Shown: positions 43,320 to 53,471 of the stretch, piece after piece | How the letters are laid out: every line of letters begins with the position of its first letter | Numbering within the stretch: the stretch's first letter is position 1 | Assembly (NCBI GenBank): GCA_033064195.1 | Contig: JARBJD010000282.1 | Coordinates: forward strand, 33,055 to 97,054 | Source of the DNA: Blattamonas nauphoetae | Lineage: Eukaryota > Preaxostyla > Oxymonadida | Direction of reading: 5' to 3' | DNA: 64,000 nt | The notes under the pieces: generated by a model | Told to the model about the DNA's origin: nothing | What the model saw: the letters and a program-made list of their open reading frames with translations, nothing else | The model's database searches: none | Translations under genes and position numbers: made by a program

Positions 43320-43894
43320 TTCATTTGGACTCAAATGTTACGATCGGCCTGCCTGCCATGGCTGTGTATTACGTCATCTGTATTCTCTACGGCCGCGCTT
43401 CTCGCAACCTGCAACGTTTTGACTCAATCGACCTCACGCCTGTGCTGTCACTGTACTCCGAAATCGTGAACGGCGCTGGCCTGTCGTCGATAAGGGTGTT
43501 CCAACTGGAAGACGTGTGGAGAGACAAATATTATCGCACTCCCGACAAGTGGTCGGGGTGGTGTTTATTGGGTGGACTTCGATGAGCCTCCTGTCCTTTC
43601 CGTTGCTTTCAATTCTACGATGACGTTCGGATTCCTTGACACCTTCTTTGTGATGCAGCTGGTCGAAGTGGAAGCAAAAATGACGAGCTTTGAGCGCATC
43701 AGCGTATTCTCCACCGTGCCCCTCCCGACAGACCCACGAACGGCAAGGTGGTGGTCTCCGATTTGTCTTTCCGATATCGCAGCGGTATTCCGTATGTGTT
43801 GAAGAACGTCGACTTTCTGGTCGCGCTGTTCAGGCTGATCGAACTCTACCCGAAACTGGAGCTAAAAATGAACGACATAAAGACGTGATTCCCT
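43320..43894 (+). pseudogene. ABCC/MRP-type transporter pseudogene, membrane domain 2 and start of NBD2
   Basis: Successive frames give the family landmarks in order. First is YYVICILYGRASRNLQRFDS with SLYSEIVNGAGLSSIRVFQ, the cytoplasmic loop of the second membrane domain. Next is VEAKMTSFERISVFSTVPLP, the linker, then VVVSDLSFRYRSGIPYVLKN, the first strands of the nucleotide-binding domain. The Walker A segment is missing before ALFRLIELYPKLELKMNDI. At least three frame changes occur. The parent would be an ABC exporter of organic anions or conjugates. Confidence 0.75.
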
Positions 43895-45119
43895 GTTGGC
43901 CCCATGGCAGGCACAGCGGCCGCTTAGGGCACAGACCTCAGTCCAGGAGCCGATGAGGACAGGTTGCCCAGCGCGGGCGGAGCGAGAGACGGCGAGGTTG
44001 GTCGTTCCTCTCCTTCCACGTCAATCAGCCCCGTCGAGATTGTATGTTTCTGCAAAGGCGAGCGAGTTGTCTCTATTTTGAACCGAGGCTGGAATGGCTT
44101 CGCGTCCGCCATCAACTTCGTCGACTCGGCTCGCTCCTCCGCCTCTCCCACCGATCCCAAACAACCCGCGTCGTTTCAGTTGTCGCACTCGCCTGGATAT
44201 CCCTCGCCCTTCTCCATTCCTTTTTCAGGCCTTCCACTTGCACGTATGACCACCCCACACAGCTCGTATTCGGCGCCTCCTCAACCAAAACCACCCGATC
44301 TTACAAAACCTCATTCCAACTACGCCATGCTGTGTGTGTCGGCCTAATCATCGTCCATTCTGTCGTTTTCGAACTCTACGAATTCAATGTCCTTTTTTGG
44401 TCTCCTCGTCACACAACGCATTCGAGAATCAGCTGACCGATCTGCAGTTGCAGCTGCGAGCGATTAGTTTCTGCAAAGTAAATGTATCCATCATCCACGA
44501 AGAACAGATTGTGAAATGTGTGAATTTTCATTATCTCTCTGCTGACTCTCCCAGACACCGAGCGCCTCATCAAGTCCCTCCGGGCGCTCTTTTCAAGCTT
44601 TGTCATCGCTGTCTCTTTCGACTTCCGCGGTGCAGTCTCCACCCGAATCTGCCCAGTGAATCCTCTCAAACCGCCACCAACAGTCGTCCAGGGATTGTTG
44701 TGTGTGTCCTTCCAAAGGGAGTGCGATGTTTTTCGGTGCATTGGGGCGTTGGCGGAGCGGTATTTCCATTTCATTCATCTCCATTGTTCACTTGGTAACA
44801 ATCAGACGCGCATCCAGATGGAGATTGTGACAGGCGAGAAGGTTGAGGGGGGCTCATGTGAAATGGCAGTTTGTGTAAACATAGGCTAAGCAAGTTGGCC
44901 GATCATGATTTCACGATTGATATGCCCGAGGACCAGGCCTTCAAACTGACATGCTTTTCTCAGACATTTTGTGCGTTTATGGGAAGATGCTGTTGTCACG
45001 GTCGTGCGTGCAGAGCTCACTTCCAAGATCAGTTACCAACCGAAAAGAATGTCGGTCTGATCAGCATGAACCACTAACGTTACAATATTCTCACTCTTTA
45101 ACACGTCGCAGACGTTTGA
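43895..45119. other. Relic-rich stretch without an intact gene
   Basis: Protein-like fragments occur on both strands, such as LPDTERLIKSLRALF with FSSFVIAVSFDFRG near 44,550-44,640 on the plus strand. None has a start, and no family was recognised. Base composition is like the coding regions, which suggests decayed genes. Confidence 0.35.
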
Positions 45120-45480
45120 AACAACAATAATTTCCATCATTGCCAATGTGTTCAGCACCGAATCATTATTGAACTTAATCGTCTTGGGCAAGTTCAACTC
45201 TGCGACCAAGCCGTTGTCCATCACCTGAAGAGGACGAGGGAGAAAAGAGGAGTTAAAATGACGAGGATGAGAGGAGAAAAAAGATGAACAACTCCAAATC
45301 TCTTCACTCACAACCTTTTCTCCCACAAACCATGATTTGGACAGAGTCCATGATTGTGTTGAGCAGATGAGCAATCACAATTACTATCTTGTTCCGACAC
45401 TCCTTCGCAATCGCTCTGGCATAGCATAGCAGAGCGTAGTGTCTTACGGGATGATTGCGATGAGCCACATTCAGTACCAT
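45120..45480 (-). pseudogene. ABCC-type transporter pseudogene, end of NBD2
   Basis: The minus strand reads LCYARAIAK, then VIVIAHLLNTIMDS, and after an intron-like gap VMDNGLVAELNLPKTI. These are the post-signature, H-loop and C-terminal strands of an ABCC nucleotide-binding domain. The Walker B part is missing. Orientation is opposite to the other ABCC fragment 1.2 kb to the left, so either two copies or an inversion is involved. Confidence 0.65.
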
Positions 45481-45725
45481 CGCAATTCATGCAGTTGCTT
45501 CTGGAAGTGGATGAGAAGACAATGAGTGTGACTGGAGGCAAGTGCGCGGGCTGGCTGAAGCTGTAGTGAAGGCGGAGGAGACGCTACTTGGGGAGCGGCA
45601 GGGCGAGTGGGAGGTCGGCGGGAGGATGGGGAAGCGGCGAGGGCAGGTGGGAAAGAAGACACGCTCATCATGCATGGAAGAAGGGGCGGCGAAAGGCGAA
45701 GCAAGAGCACTCGAAACGGCCGAAG

Positions 45726-46025
45726 ATGGAGATCTTTGCGTGGACGACGGAAGTGATTGGTGACGAAGAGCACTTCTGCATTGTGGTGAAGGGGGTTTCG
45801 CTGACGATTGCAGAGCAGACGATCCTGAGGTGGAGTGAGTATTTTTATGCGCAAGCGCTGGAAAGGATGGCGGAGGAGGTGCGAACGCTGCACCACTCGT
45901 GCCGGCAGGAAGCGATCAAGTATCTGATGCCGTTTGCGCAGGAGCTGGCGCAGCGTCAGGCGATGGCGTTTGTGATGATGACAGAGAGCATGCTCGGGGG
46001 AGTTGGGGCGGGGCAGTCTGGGTGA
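45726..46025 (+). CDS. Hypothetical 99-residue protein or exon
   Basis: The frame MEIFAWTTEVIGDEEHF continues as a well-formed helical sequence (ERMAEEVRTLHHSCRQEAIK, then FAQELAQRQAMAFVMMTESM). The frame is open upstream to 45588, so an earlier exon is possible. GC-rich like the host genes. A minus-strand frame overlaps it. No family was recognised. Confidence 0.4.
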   Translation: MEIFAWTTEVIGDEEHFCIVVKGVSLTIAEQTILRWSEYFYAQALERMAEEVRTLHHSCRQEAIKYLMPFAQELAQRQAMAFVMMTESMLGGVGAGQSG

Positions 46026-46028
46026 GGG

Positions 46029-46601
46029 GAAAAGTCGAGAAGAGAACACATCACCGTTGTCGGTAATCCCATTACTAACAGGATCATCTTTCGTCATCGA
46101 TCGAGTCCGCATTGTTTCATTGATCTTTCGAGAAATATCGGCGTTGATTTCATGTCGGACTATCTTCGGTGTAACTCCCTCCGTTTTAGCGACCTCCAGA
46201 TCGTATTTATCGTTGTCTTCTGCAAAGTTCTGGAATTTCAGCTTTTCCTCTTGTTCTAGTTGTCTGTGGCGTTCTTTTTCGATTACCTGGGTGGCACGCG
46301 AGATGCACATGGAAAACATGCTGGGAGTGGGGAGGTAACGAGAGAATCGTCCGAAAACACGGCAGATAGTGCTTGGGAGACTTGGATCAGGTTTCATATT
46401 CTTCGCACAAGGGAAGTCTTCGAGTTGAGAGAAGACAGATCCTTTCGAATTATTTGGGACTGTTCCGTCCCAAATGCTGCCTCCTGTCGACCCCATAGTG
46501 TCACCAGCACCGTGAATATTTACAGTTGGAGTGAGGTGTTGTGTCTGAGGTTTCTGGTACTTAACTGAGGATTGTGGGATGGGAGTGACAGGAGGGGACA
46601 T
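46029..46601 (-). CDS. Hypothetical coiled-coil protein, 5' part
   Basis: From a true ATG at 46601 (MSPPVTPIPQSSVKYQ) the frame is protein-like for about 190 codons, including IEKERHRQLEQEEKLKFQN and VRHEINADISRKINETM. The same frame stays open to 45471, but beyond 46029 it is antisense to the better-looking plus-strand frame. The real end, or a splice site, is therefore probably near 46,030. No family was recognised. Confidence 0.35.
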
Positions 46602-47538
46602 TTCAGTAAGATGCTGCTTGCGTGGCCAATCGTACAGGTTCTTGTACTCCTTAACACCCTTTAGTGTCCCATCTTATTCAACAAAACTGGAATACGTTGT
46701 GGGGACGTGTTGTCTGCTCCTGAGTGTTTCACAATAGCTCTTGGTCTTTCTCTTGAAGTTGGTTTGGATGGAGTCTGGATTCCACGAGTTCCATTCAGAG
46801 TATGTCGCATTTGAGCTTCGGTAGTCTTTGGTTGGAGTGTCGATTGAGATCAAGGCCAACTCCACGCTTGAAGTTCATTTGACCTGCACTGCTCCCTGGG
46901 CGAACAATAATGATGGTAATTTTGATGTCGATGTTGAGAGGAGTTGTCCGTGGAGTCGATTTGATGGCTGAAAAGAAGAACTTGCTGCTGTGGGATGCAC
47001 GTCGGGGTGAGATAGGTAGGTGTGTATTTGAGGTTGAATCGATTTGAGAAAGAGGAGCGGAATGATCGTGCAATCGATGAGGCTCCTGTGAAGCAAGGGT
47101 GGACTCCCTCCCTGAATGGAGAGTGGTGGGATGATTGTTTGAGTGATATACAGAAAGTGGGAACAGAGAATATGATAGGAGTCTTCAAAAAACAGAAGAT
47201 GTATCACTTCTGCCAAGAAAATGCCAATGAGTTGAAAGCGAGGCAATGACAATGAAATAAATGAGAGTGAATCTGAAGAGATGAAAATGAGGGAAATACA
47301 CTCTTCACATCATATCCAAGGGCTTCTCCCAATTTGGGAGAGGAGCAGTTGAGTCGAGAAGACCAAATCTGATTTCTCCAACATGATCTGAGGACGATGG
47401 ACATGACAAAAGACACACGACTGATTGTAGGAAGACAGAGAATCGTCGTAGTAACTGAGGCAACTTCAGAAATGACGGGATCTCTCAGAAGGGCAGAGCT
47501 GCTGCACGTGATTCCCAGAAAGCCTTGATCATCTTCGG
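46602..47538. other. No clear gene
   Basis: A minus-strand fragment near 46,670-46,865 (SSNATYSEWNSWNPDSIQT) looks coding-like but short. Otherwise I see only low-complexity T/C- or A/G-rich DNA. Confidence 0.35.
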
Positions 47539-47560
47539 TACAGCTCGACTAGTTCTGAAA

Positions 47561-47745
47561 TGCATTTTAATTTTTCAGAAATAGATTTTAATTATTCAGA
47601 AATGAACGTAATTGTTCAGAAATGTACTTTAATTATTCAGAAATGAACATAATTGTTCAGAAATGAACAGAGATTGTTCAGAAATGAACAGTGATTCTTC
47701 CCAAATGAACAGTGATTTTTCTGAAATGAATACTAATTTTTCATA
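47561..47745 (+). repeat. Left subterminal iterons (TTCAGAAATGAAC type)
   Basis: About eight copies of a 20 to 25 bp unit built around the near-palindrome TTCAGAAATGAA. These are candidate transposase-binding sites. Confidence 0.75.
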
Positions 47746-47835
47746 AATGAAGGATCAAAATGAGTTGTCCAGATACAATTTAGAAGCTATATTCAGGCTT
47801 CTGAAAAATGAAAAAAGGTTGATCGGACCCTTAAA

Positions 47836-50044
47836 TTGTCTAAAAAAATTACGCGTAGCCATTTCCAATTGCGACATCTGATGATAAACGGAGAAGATTT
47901 TTCTGGAAAATCATCGCGAAATTTCATGGAACGCTCCTTTTCTCTCATCGATGATGAATCTGAGACTGACGAGTCTCAAAACTCATCGATCACCGAAAGA
48001 CAAATACAATACCAATCTCTCAACGAATCGGATGGATGGTTCTTTGGTGATGAAGTTGTTGATTGTGAATCTGGGATGGAAAGTCAGCAGGATGGGCTTC
48101 TCACAGGCGGATTCAGTCAGGATTTTATTCGAACAAGTCTCAAACGATCGAAAGATGAACTTCGAAGACTCTTGCCAGAAAGAATTGAAGCAGTTGATAG
48201 TGCAAGCCCACCTGAACCTCTTCTTCCACAAGATCCTCATGAGTTTGTTGAACTACCAGCTCCTCAGAAGATGAAACGTGGTCGTCCAACTTCTCGTCCT
48301 GCCCCAAAGCCCCGACGATCATACACCATTCTCACGCCTCGTGAACGCGAATTGGTCCTCGATGAAGTGAAGGAAGGGAAGAAGTACGATTTGATTGTCG
48401 AAAAGTGGAACATCTCGAAAGGAACAATCAACAACATCGCATCTGGAAAACCTGCTCCCAAGCCTCGTGGGGGAGCAGTCTATCGAAAAATCACTCCAGA
48501 AATTTCACGATCAATGAATGATGCAATTCTTCAAAACCCACTCTTGAAGGGAGAAGAACTCATAGATCCACTCAAAACCCGGAATTTCTCCTAAACCCGG
48601 AACATGGGGGTTGAAAGATACATATTGGGCAAACTAAGAAAAAAATAAAATTTGAGAATTATAGACCGACGCAAATCAGAGAAACCCTCAAAATACCTCT
48701 TTTGGACCTGTTTGAATCAGGAGAACTGGTCATATCTTCACAACCTGTGAACCGATTTTGATGAAAATTTTCACAAAAACGTTTTTTTGATGAAACGAAC
48801 AATTTGAGAAAAGATTGGAGAAAAAATGCTGGATATTTGGGAAAATAGAAAAAAACCCATATTTTTCTCGAGAAAAAAGTCTTAGAAAAAAATATCTTTC
48901 ATTTTTTGAGCAGCTTTTGTCGAGATGTTTACGATAACAATGCACTTTATTTGGTGCAAAACGGATGGCTGGTTGTGGAGAAACGATCCAAAAAAGTTGA
49001 GAAAAATGTAGGCATTGTTGCTGTATACAGTATTTTGAGGGTTTCTCTGATTTGCGTCGGTCTATAATTCTCAAATTTTATTTTTTTCTTAGTTTGCCCA
49101 ATATGTATCTTTCAACCCCCATGTTCCGGGTTTAGGAGAAATTCCGGGTTTTGAGTGGATCTATCAAAACTCTCGTCGAGGAGAATCATGGAACATCGGT
49201 TGTAGTGTCGACAATCAATGCTCACCTAACTTCACCAAAAATGGTGGAACACGGGTGTACAAAGTTCACTGTGAAGAAAGTCGAACTGCTCCAACACGAA
49301 CGCAATTCGGAGGAAACAAAGGACGCAAGACTCGACTATCTTCAGCGATACGCAACAACATTCTCTCAAGGTGGATTTGCTGTCTACATCGACGAAACTT
49401 CCTTCAACAAGACCTGCTTCCAAAATCAAGGTCGTGCTCCAATCGGTCAGCGTTGCCTTCAACGAGTTCGTCGATTGCAAACGGAAAATCTCACTGCAAT
49501 CACAGCGATCTCTGAAGCGTGGGGTGTTGTTCATGTGACGTGGGTTCAAGGAACTGTGTCTGCTCTTGAATTCCAACATTTCCTCCTCTCACTTTTTGAG
49601 TCCCTTCAAAGAAGAACGAATGAAAGCTGCACACTGATTATGGACAATGTTGGCTTGCACAAGACGGATGAGGTGAAAGAGCTCATCAGATCGAAAAATT
49701 ACACAACTCTGTTCACTCCACCAAATTCATGTGAGTTGAATCCGATCGAGTACGTCTTTGGCATGTGGAAAGGTGGGAGTTCGATTCCTTCTCATGTCAG
49801 AACAGAGGATCAACTGCGGATTCATCTTTCGGAATCTCTCAGTGCAATTCCTCATCGGAAGATATCCGCGGCCATCAGATTTGTGTCTCTCAGACTTCAT
49901 CCAATTGTCGCTCGCCGAGGTGATTTGGCTCTCAATCGAACACAAGAACAGTTCAACCGCGATTCGAACGGCCCACATGCTCCAAGTCAGCAAGCAATCA
50001 TGCCACCAGACCACGGACCACGAGTGGAAGAACCTGAAGAATAA
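47836..50044 (+). pseudogene. IS630/Tc1-type transposase gene interrupted by a MITE
   Basis: The 5' part (47836-48563) encodes an acidic leader and a helix-turn-helix (LDEVKEGKKYDLIVEKWNIS, then KGTINNIASGK). The 3' part (49165-50044) encodes a second helix region and the catalytic core: YIDETSFNKT, LIMDNVGLHK and SCELNPIEYVF. Spacing between the last two acidic residues is 34, the DD34E of Tc1/IS630 enzymes. Without the MITE and one AT, the halves are in frame for 535 residues. As it stands, the frame ends inside the MITE shortly after the insertion. Confidence 0.88.
48564..49162. mobile_element. MITE, 599 bp, with identical 133-bp terminal inverted repeats
   Basis: Arms 48564-48696 and 49030-49162 are exact inverted copies beginning AGATCCACTCAAAACCCGG. 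The AT dinucleotide on each side (48562-48563 and 49163-49164) is the likely target duplication. No coding capacity was recognised inside. It is inserted in the transposase gene of the Tc1/IS630-type element, so it is younger than that element. Confidence 0.88.
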
Positions 50045-50139
50045 ACTGCTTCATCAATAATTCACCACACAAGAGTGTTTCCCTTCGTTCTGTCAGTCTT
50101 TTCTAAAACGAGTGGTCTCAAAAATAAATCCGAAAAAGA

Positions 50140-50340
50140 GCCGTTCATTTCTGAACAATCACTGTTCATTTCCGAATAATCATTGTTCATTTCAGAAAAA
50201 TCACTGTTCATTTACGAATAATTCATGTTCATTTCTGAAAAATTAAAATTCATTTCTGAACAATCATGTTCATTTCTGAACAATCAAAATACATTTCTGA
50301 ACAATTATGTTCATTTCTGAATAATTAAAATGCAATTCAG
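50140..50340 (-). repeat. Right subterminal iterons (GTTCATTTCTGAA type)
   Basis: About nine copies of a 20 to 25 bp unit, the inverted counterpart of the left iterons. Confidence 0.75.
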
Positions 50341-50356
50341 AACTAGTCGAGCTGTA

Positions 50357-50865
50357 TGAGTGATAGTTGTTTCATTAATGATAAAATGGGATCTGTCTGT
50401 GAATGGAATATGCGGGAGCGTGGAAAGAGGGGTGGGGGATCGGAGTTGAGGCATCACATCTCGAAAATGCCAATGAGTTTGGAATTTGCGATAGAGAGAG
50501 GCTGATCAGTCTCTTCGAATCGATACACGACACATAATAGATGCTTTATTCAGTGCCAGCTGTAGTAGAGTGTAATGGACCCAGATTGTTGAGACATAGT
50601 GGAGTGCTTCGGGGGGAAGAGCTGAAGGACGATGATTAATGTTGGTGAGCCGAAATGAATCAGATGAATCGAGGGGAAGACCATACTATGTTCATGTTGC
50701 GCCATAACTGGATGAGAAGACGAAGGAGAGATGAGAATCAAATGATGGGAGTGTAATTGTCGCAAACATTAAAACATCTTCTTCGGTTTGATCAAACATA
50801 CCTTTGAAAGTTTCCACTCAAGTTTGTTCCCTCTTTTCATCAGCCCATTCCATTTAGATTCTAAA
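50357..50865. other. Intergenic between two transposons
   Basis: No gene was recognised. It should contain the promoter of the following five-exon gene, and possibly the left end of its element, but I could not find matching terminal repeats. Confidence 0.45.
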
Positions 50866-53065
50866 ATGATAAATCAAAATACATTCACACGAAAGTCTGA
50901 TTCCACTCGCTCGGAGAACGGTTCCGAGATTTTTGCCCTCCTTACCAAACTCAATAAGGATGACCCATCCCAACCTCTCCTCCATGCACTCAATCATTCT
51001 GAAAAATTCCCGGAAGTTAGAAGAAGAGTAGAACATGAATTTAATGGTTTATTTCTCTTTTTTGTCTCTCATAGGTTTGCAGCTGGACACTCCGCGTTGA
51101 TAGAGTCCCTGGGCACTCTCTACACGGTTCTTGGCCAACATGAGAAGGTGTTGTTGCTTCAGGCCGTATGCCCCCACGTCACCTTCAGGCGGTTAAATGC
51201 GTCAGGGTTCCGAGTGACGCAGGGGGCATACTCTCACGCCAAGGCTCGACGAGGCGGAAGAGAGCAACTTGTCCTCCCTCGTCGACAAGGTCCCCCTCCT
51301 TCAAAACAGGTATTCTTTCAACATTTGTTTATTTTATAAGCACATTGACATCATGGCCAACCAACAGGCGCGTGAGTTCCTTGAAGAAAATTCCACGCCA
51401 TCCTGTGAAACACAAGTCCGGCAGAGAGCATCAAAACAGAAGCAACGTGCTTTAAATGGTTTGCCCCTTTTCACTCCTCATCTTTAACAGATGACATCTT
51501 CAGAATCCCCGTTCATGGGCATGACGACGACGACACAGACAGTCTCTCCGAATTCTCCGACGCCGAAATAATGACAGAACCTTCCTCCCCGGACCTATTC
51601 CACAACTTTGTCTCGCCTGATGTCCTTTCTGTTGCCCTTGGTGGGCACACTCAATCACCGTCGTCCCAAGCCTTTCACCAAAATGTCGTGTCCCCTACTG
51701 TCCTCAACCTTACTATTCAGAACCCTCATCCCACTCCTCCCCTCATTCAACCACCTGAGCCCAGACTCATACAGACAACAAAAAAAGAATTGTACAATCA
51801 GATGAGAGCACAGAATCTGATTACTTGTTCATATTCAACCTTCACGAAACAAACCAAACACCTCAAGAGGGCAAAGCGTCGGACGGACGTCTGTCAATAT
51901 TGTGAAGCGGGCAAGAAGTTAGAAAGAAAGAAACAAACCTATGAAGCCCAAGACCGTGAATTGACTGATGGAGAGTTGGCAGACTTAAATCTCTATCATC
52001 AACATAAAGCATCCGTCGCGCAACAAAGACAGTTCTACCATGATACAATCGAAAGTCTCGACGATCATTCGGTACTCTTCCTTATGGATTTTAAGGAGAA
52101 CTGGAAGCTCCCCATAGCCAACACACAAATTGGACGGGAGTTCTACGAATCAACACAATGCTCACACCTTTGTATCATAGCGTACACCAAAGTCTCTGGT
52201 CAGCTGGTCAAACATTATTACAACTTTCTCTCACCTATTCTCTCACACGATGCCAGGTTTGTTGTTGAATGCCTCAAGCCCCTGATGCAGAATGACTTGT
52301 TTCGACAGAAACGAAACGTTCACATATTCACCGATTCCGGTCCCCACTTTCGCAACAAGCATCTATTGGGTTTTGCCTTCCATCCCAACAATCCCACCAC
52401 AAGGCGCAAAGGCATAAAAGTCTCGTTCTTCTCCGAGTGTCATGGGAAGAACGAGTGCGACTCGGAGTTTGGATTATGTACGCGATTGGTTCGCGATCAT
52501 CTTGGGGACCGACGATTAGAATCGACAGATCAGCTGCTCGAATTCTTCAATCACACTGTGAACCGTAACATCATAGACGAGAACCATCTCTTTGTAAGGT
52601 TTGATCCTGTTCATTTGCATGATCCCTTTCTTCAGACATACACCAAGTCCAGACACAGAGTTGTTCTTCACCGTGACACTCAAGTCACTGAAGGAGTGCC
52701 TCACTTATGAACGCCGCGATGGGGATATCTTTGGGGCATACGTTGGACAACAGGCCGTAGGATGTAGCATGAAGAGGAAGGTCCTCTCAAAGACACACGA
52801 AGTCTGGGCTGGGGAACGCGTCACATTCGAACGCCCAGCACAAGACCAGACCGTGCGGTTCTCCCAGTCCTTTGCCCGCACCACCCGAAATAGAGCAGGT
52901 GTTCTTAATTCTCTTAATTTGGCCTCTTCATTACCCACTTCACCAACTACTCCAACCGTTCCACATCACCACATCTCACTCAGTCTCACGTCACCTAACA
53001 CTTCAATTGTTTCTCCACGTCGGCTCACCGAGGACTCATTGACCAATATGGGTCAATATTTTTGA
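50866..53065 (+). CDS. Five-exon transposase-like protein of unassigned family, apparently intact
   Basis: Exons 50866-51046, 51083-51309, 51368-51458, 51491-52598 and 52636-53065 join in frame to 678 residues. Introns are 36, 58, 32 and 37 nt. Landmarks are a Cys pair (TDVCQYCEAGKK), LFLMDFKENWKLP, then HIFTDSGPHFRNKHLLGF, then FFSECHGKNECDSEFG. The order of acidic positions (MDF-EN, TDSGPHFRN, E-HGK-xCD) resembles a loose group of eukaryotic DDE-type transposases that share an SHGKG-like motif, but I cannot name the superfamily. The C-terminal part (ECLTYERRDGDIFGAYVG) may bind DNA or partners. A broken relative lies at 56.6 to 58.6 kb. No terminal repeats were found, so a domesticated gene is also possible. 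Confidence 0.75.
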
Positions 53066-53471
53066 CATCATAGAAAAGTTCGAGATCACCCCTTCAAAAC
53101 CTCCTCTCCGCATTCTTTTTTTCAAATTTGCTGTTAAATCTCAAATAGCTCTTTCTCACCTCCATGAACTGATTACATGTGTTTTTTTCGATCTATTCAT
53201 ACCAGTAGACAAATTGGAGGTGGATTACAAAACAATATGGGTTGATCGTCATTTGGTGGACTATGTACGGTCTACCATCTTCCTCACTGCACTGGATGTG
53301 GTGTTCCGGGCGAATGTCTCCTTCACCACCATATTACCTCTTCTCTCATTCTCTCTCTCTTCTGTTTTCCCTCTCTTCGCACGATTTTGAAGCTTGGATG
53401 AATGATTTCAGTTTTATTCACTTTTGGTGGTGTATTATCTCAAACAAGTGATTTTTCTTTAGTTTGTTTTC
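53066..53471. other. Intergenic
   Basis: This lies between the five-exon gene and the 30-bp minisatellite. No gene or clear repeat was recognised. Confidence 0.45.

Larger units (their letters stand above)
47541..50354 (+). mobile_element. Tc1/IS630-type DNA transposon, 2.8 kb, carrying a nested MITE
   Basis: The ends are inverted (CAGCTCGACTAGTTCTGAA then TGCATTTTAATT), with TA duplications at 47539-47540 and 50355-50356. Both subterminal regions (47561-47745 and 50140-50340) consist of repeats of TTCAGAAATGAAC in opposite orientation at the two ends. The single transposase gene is split by a 599-bp MITE. Confidence 0.88.

Noticed and set aside
48730-49074. Minus-strand frame of 114 codons within the MITE
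   Set aside because: It lies in the AT-rich interior and arms of a non-coding element; composition is F/S/K-rich as expected from AT-rich DNA.
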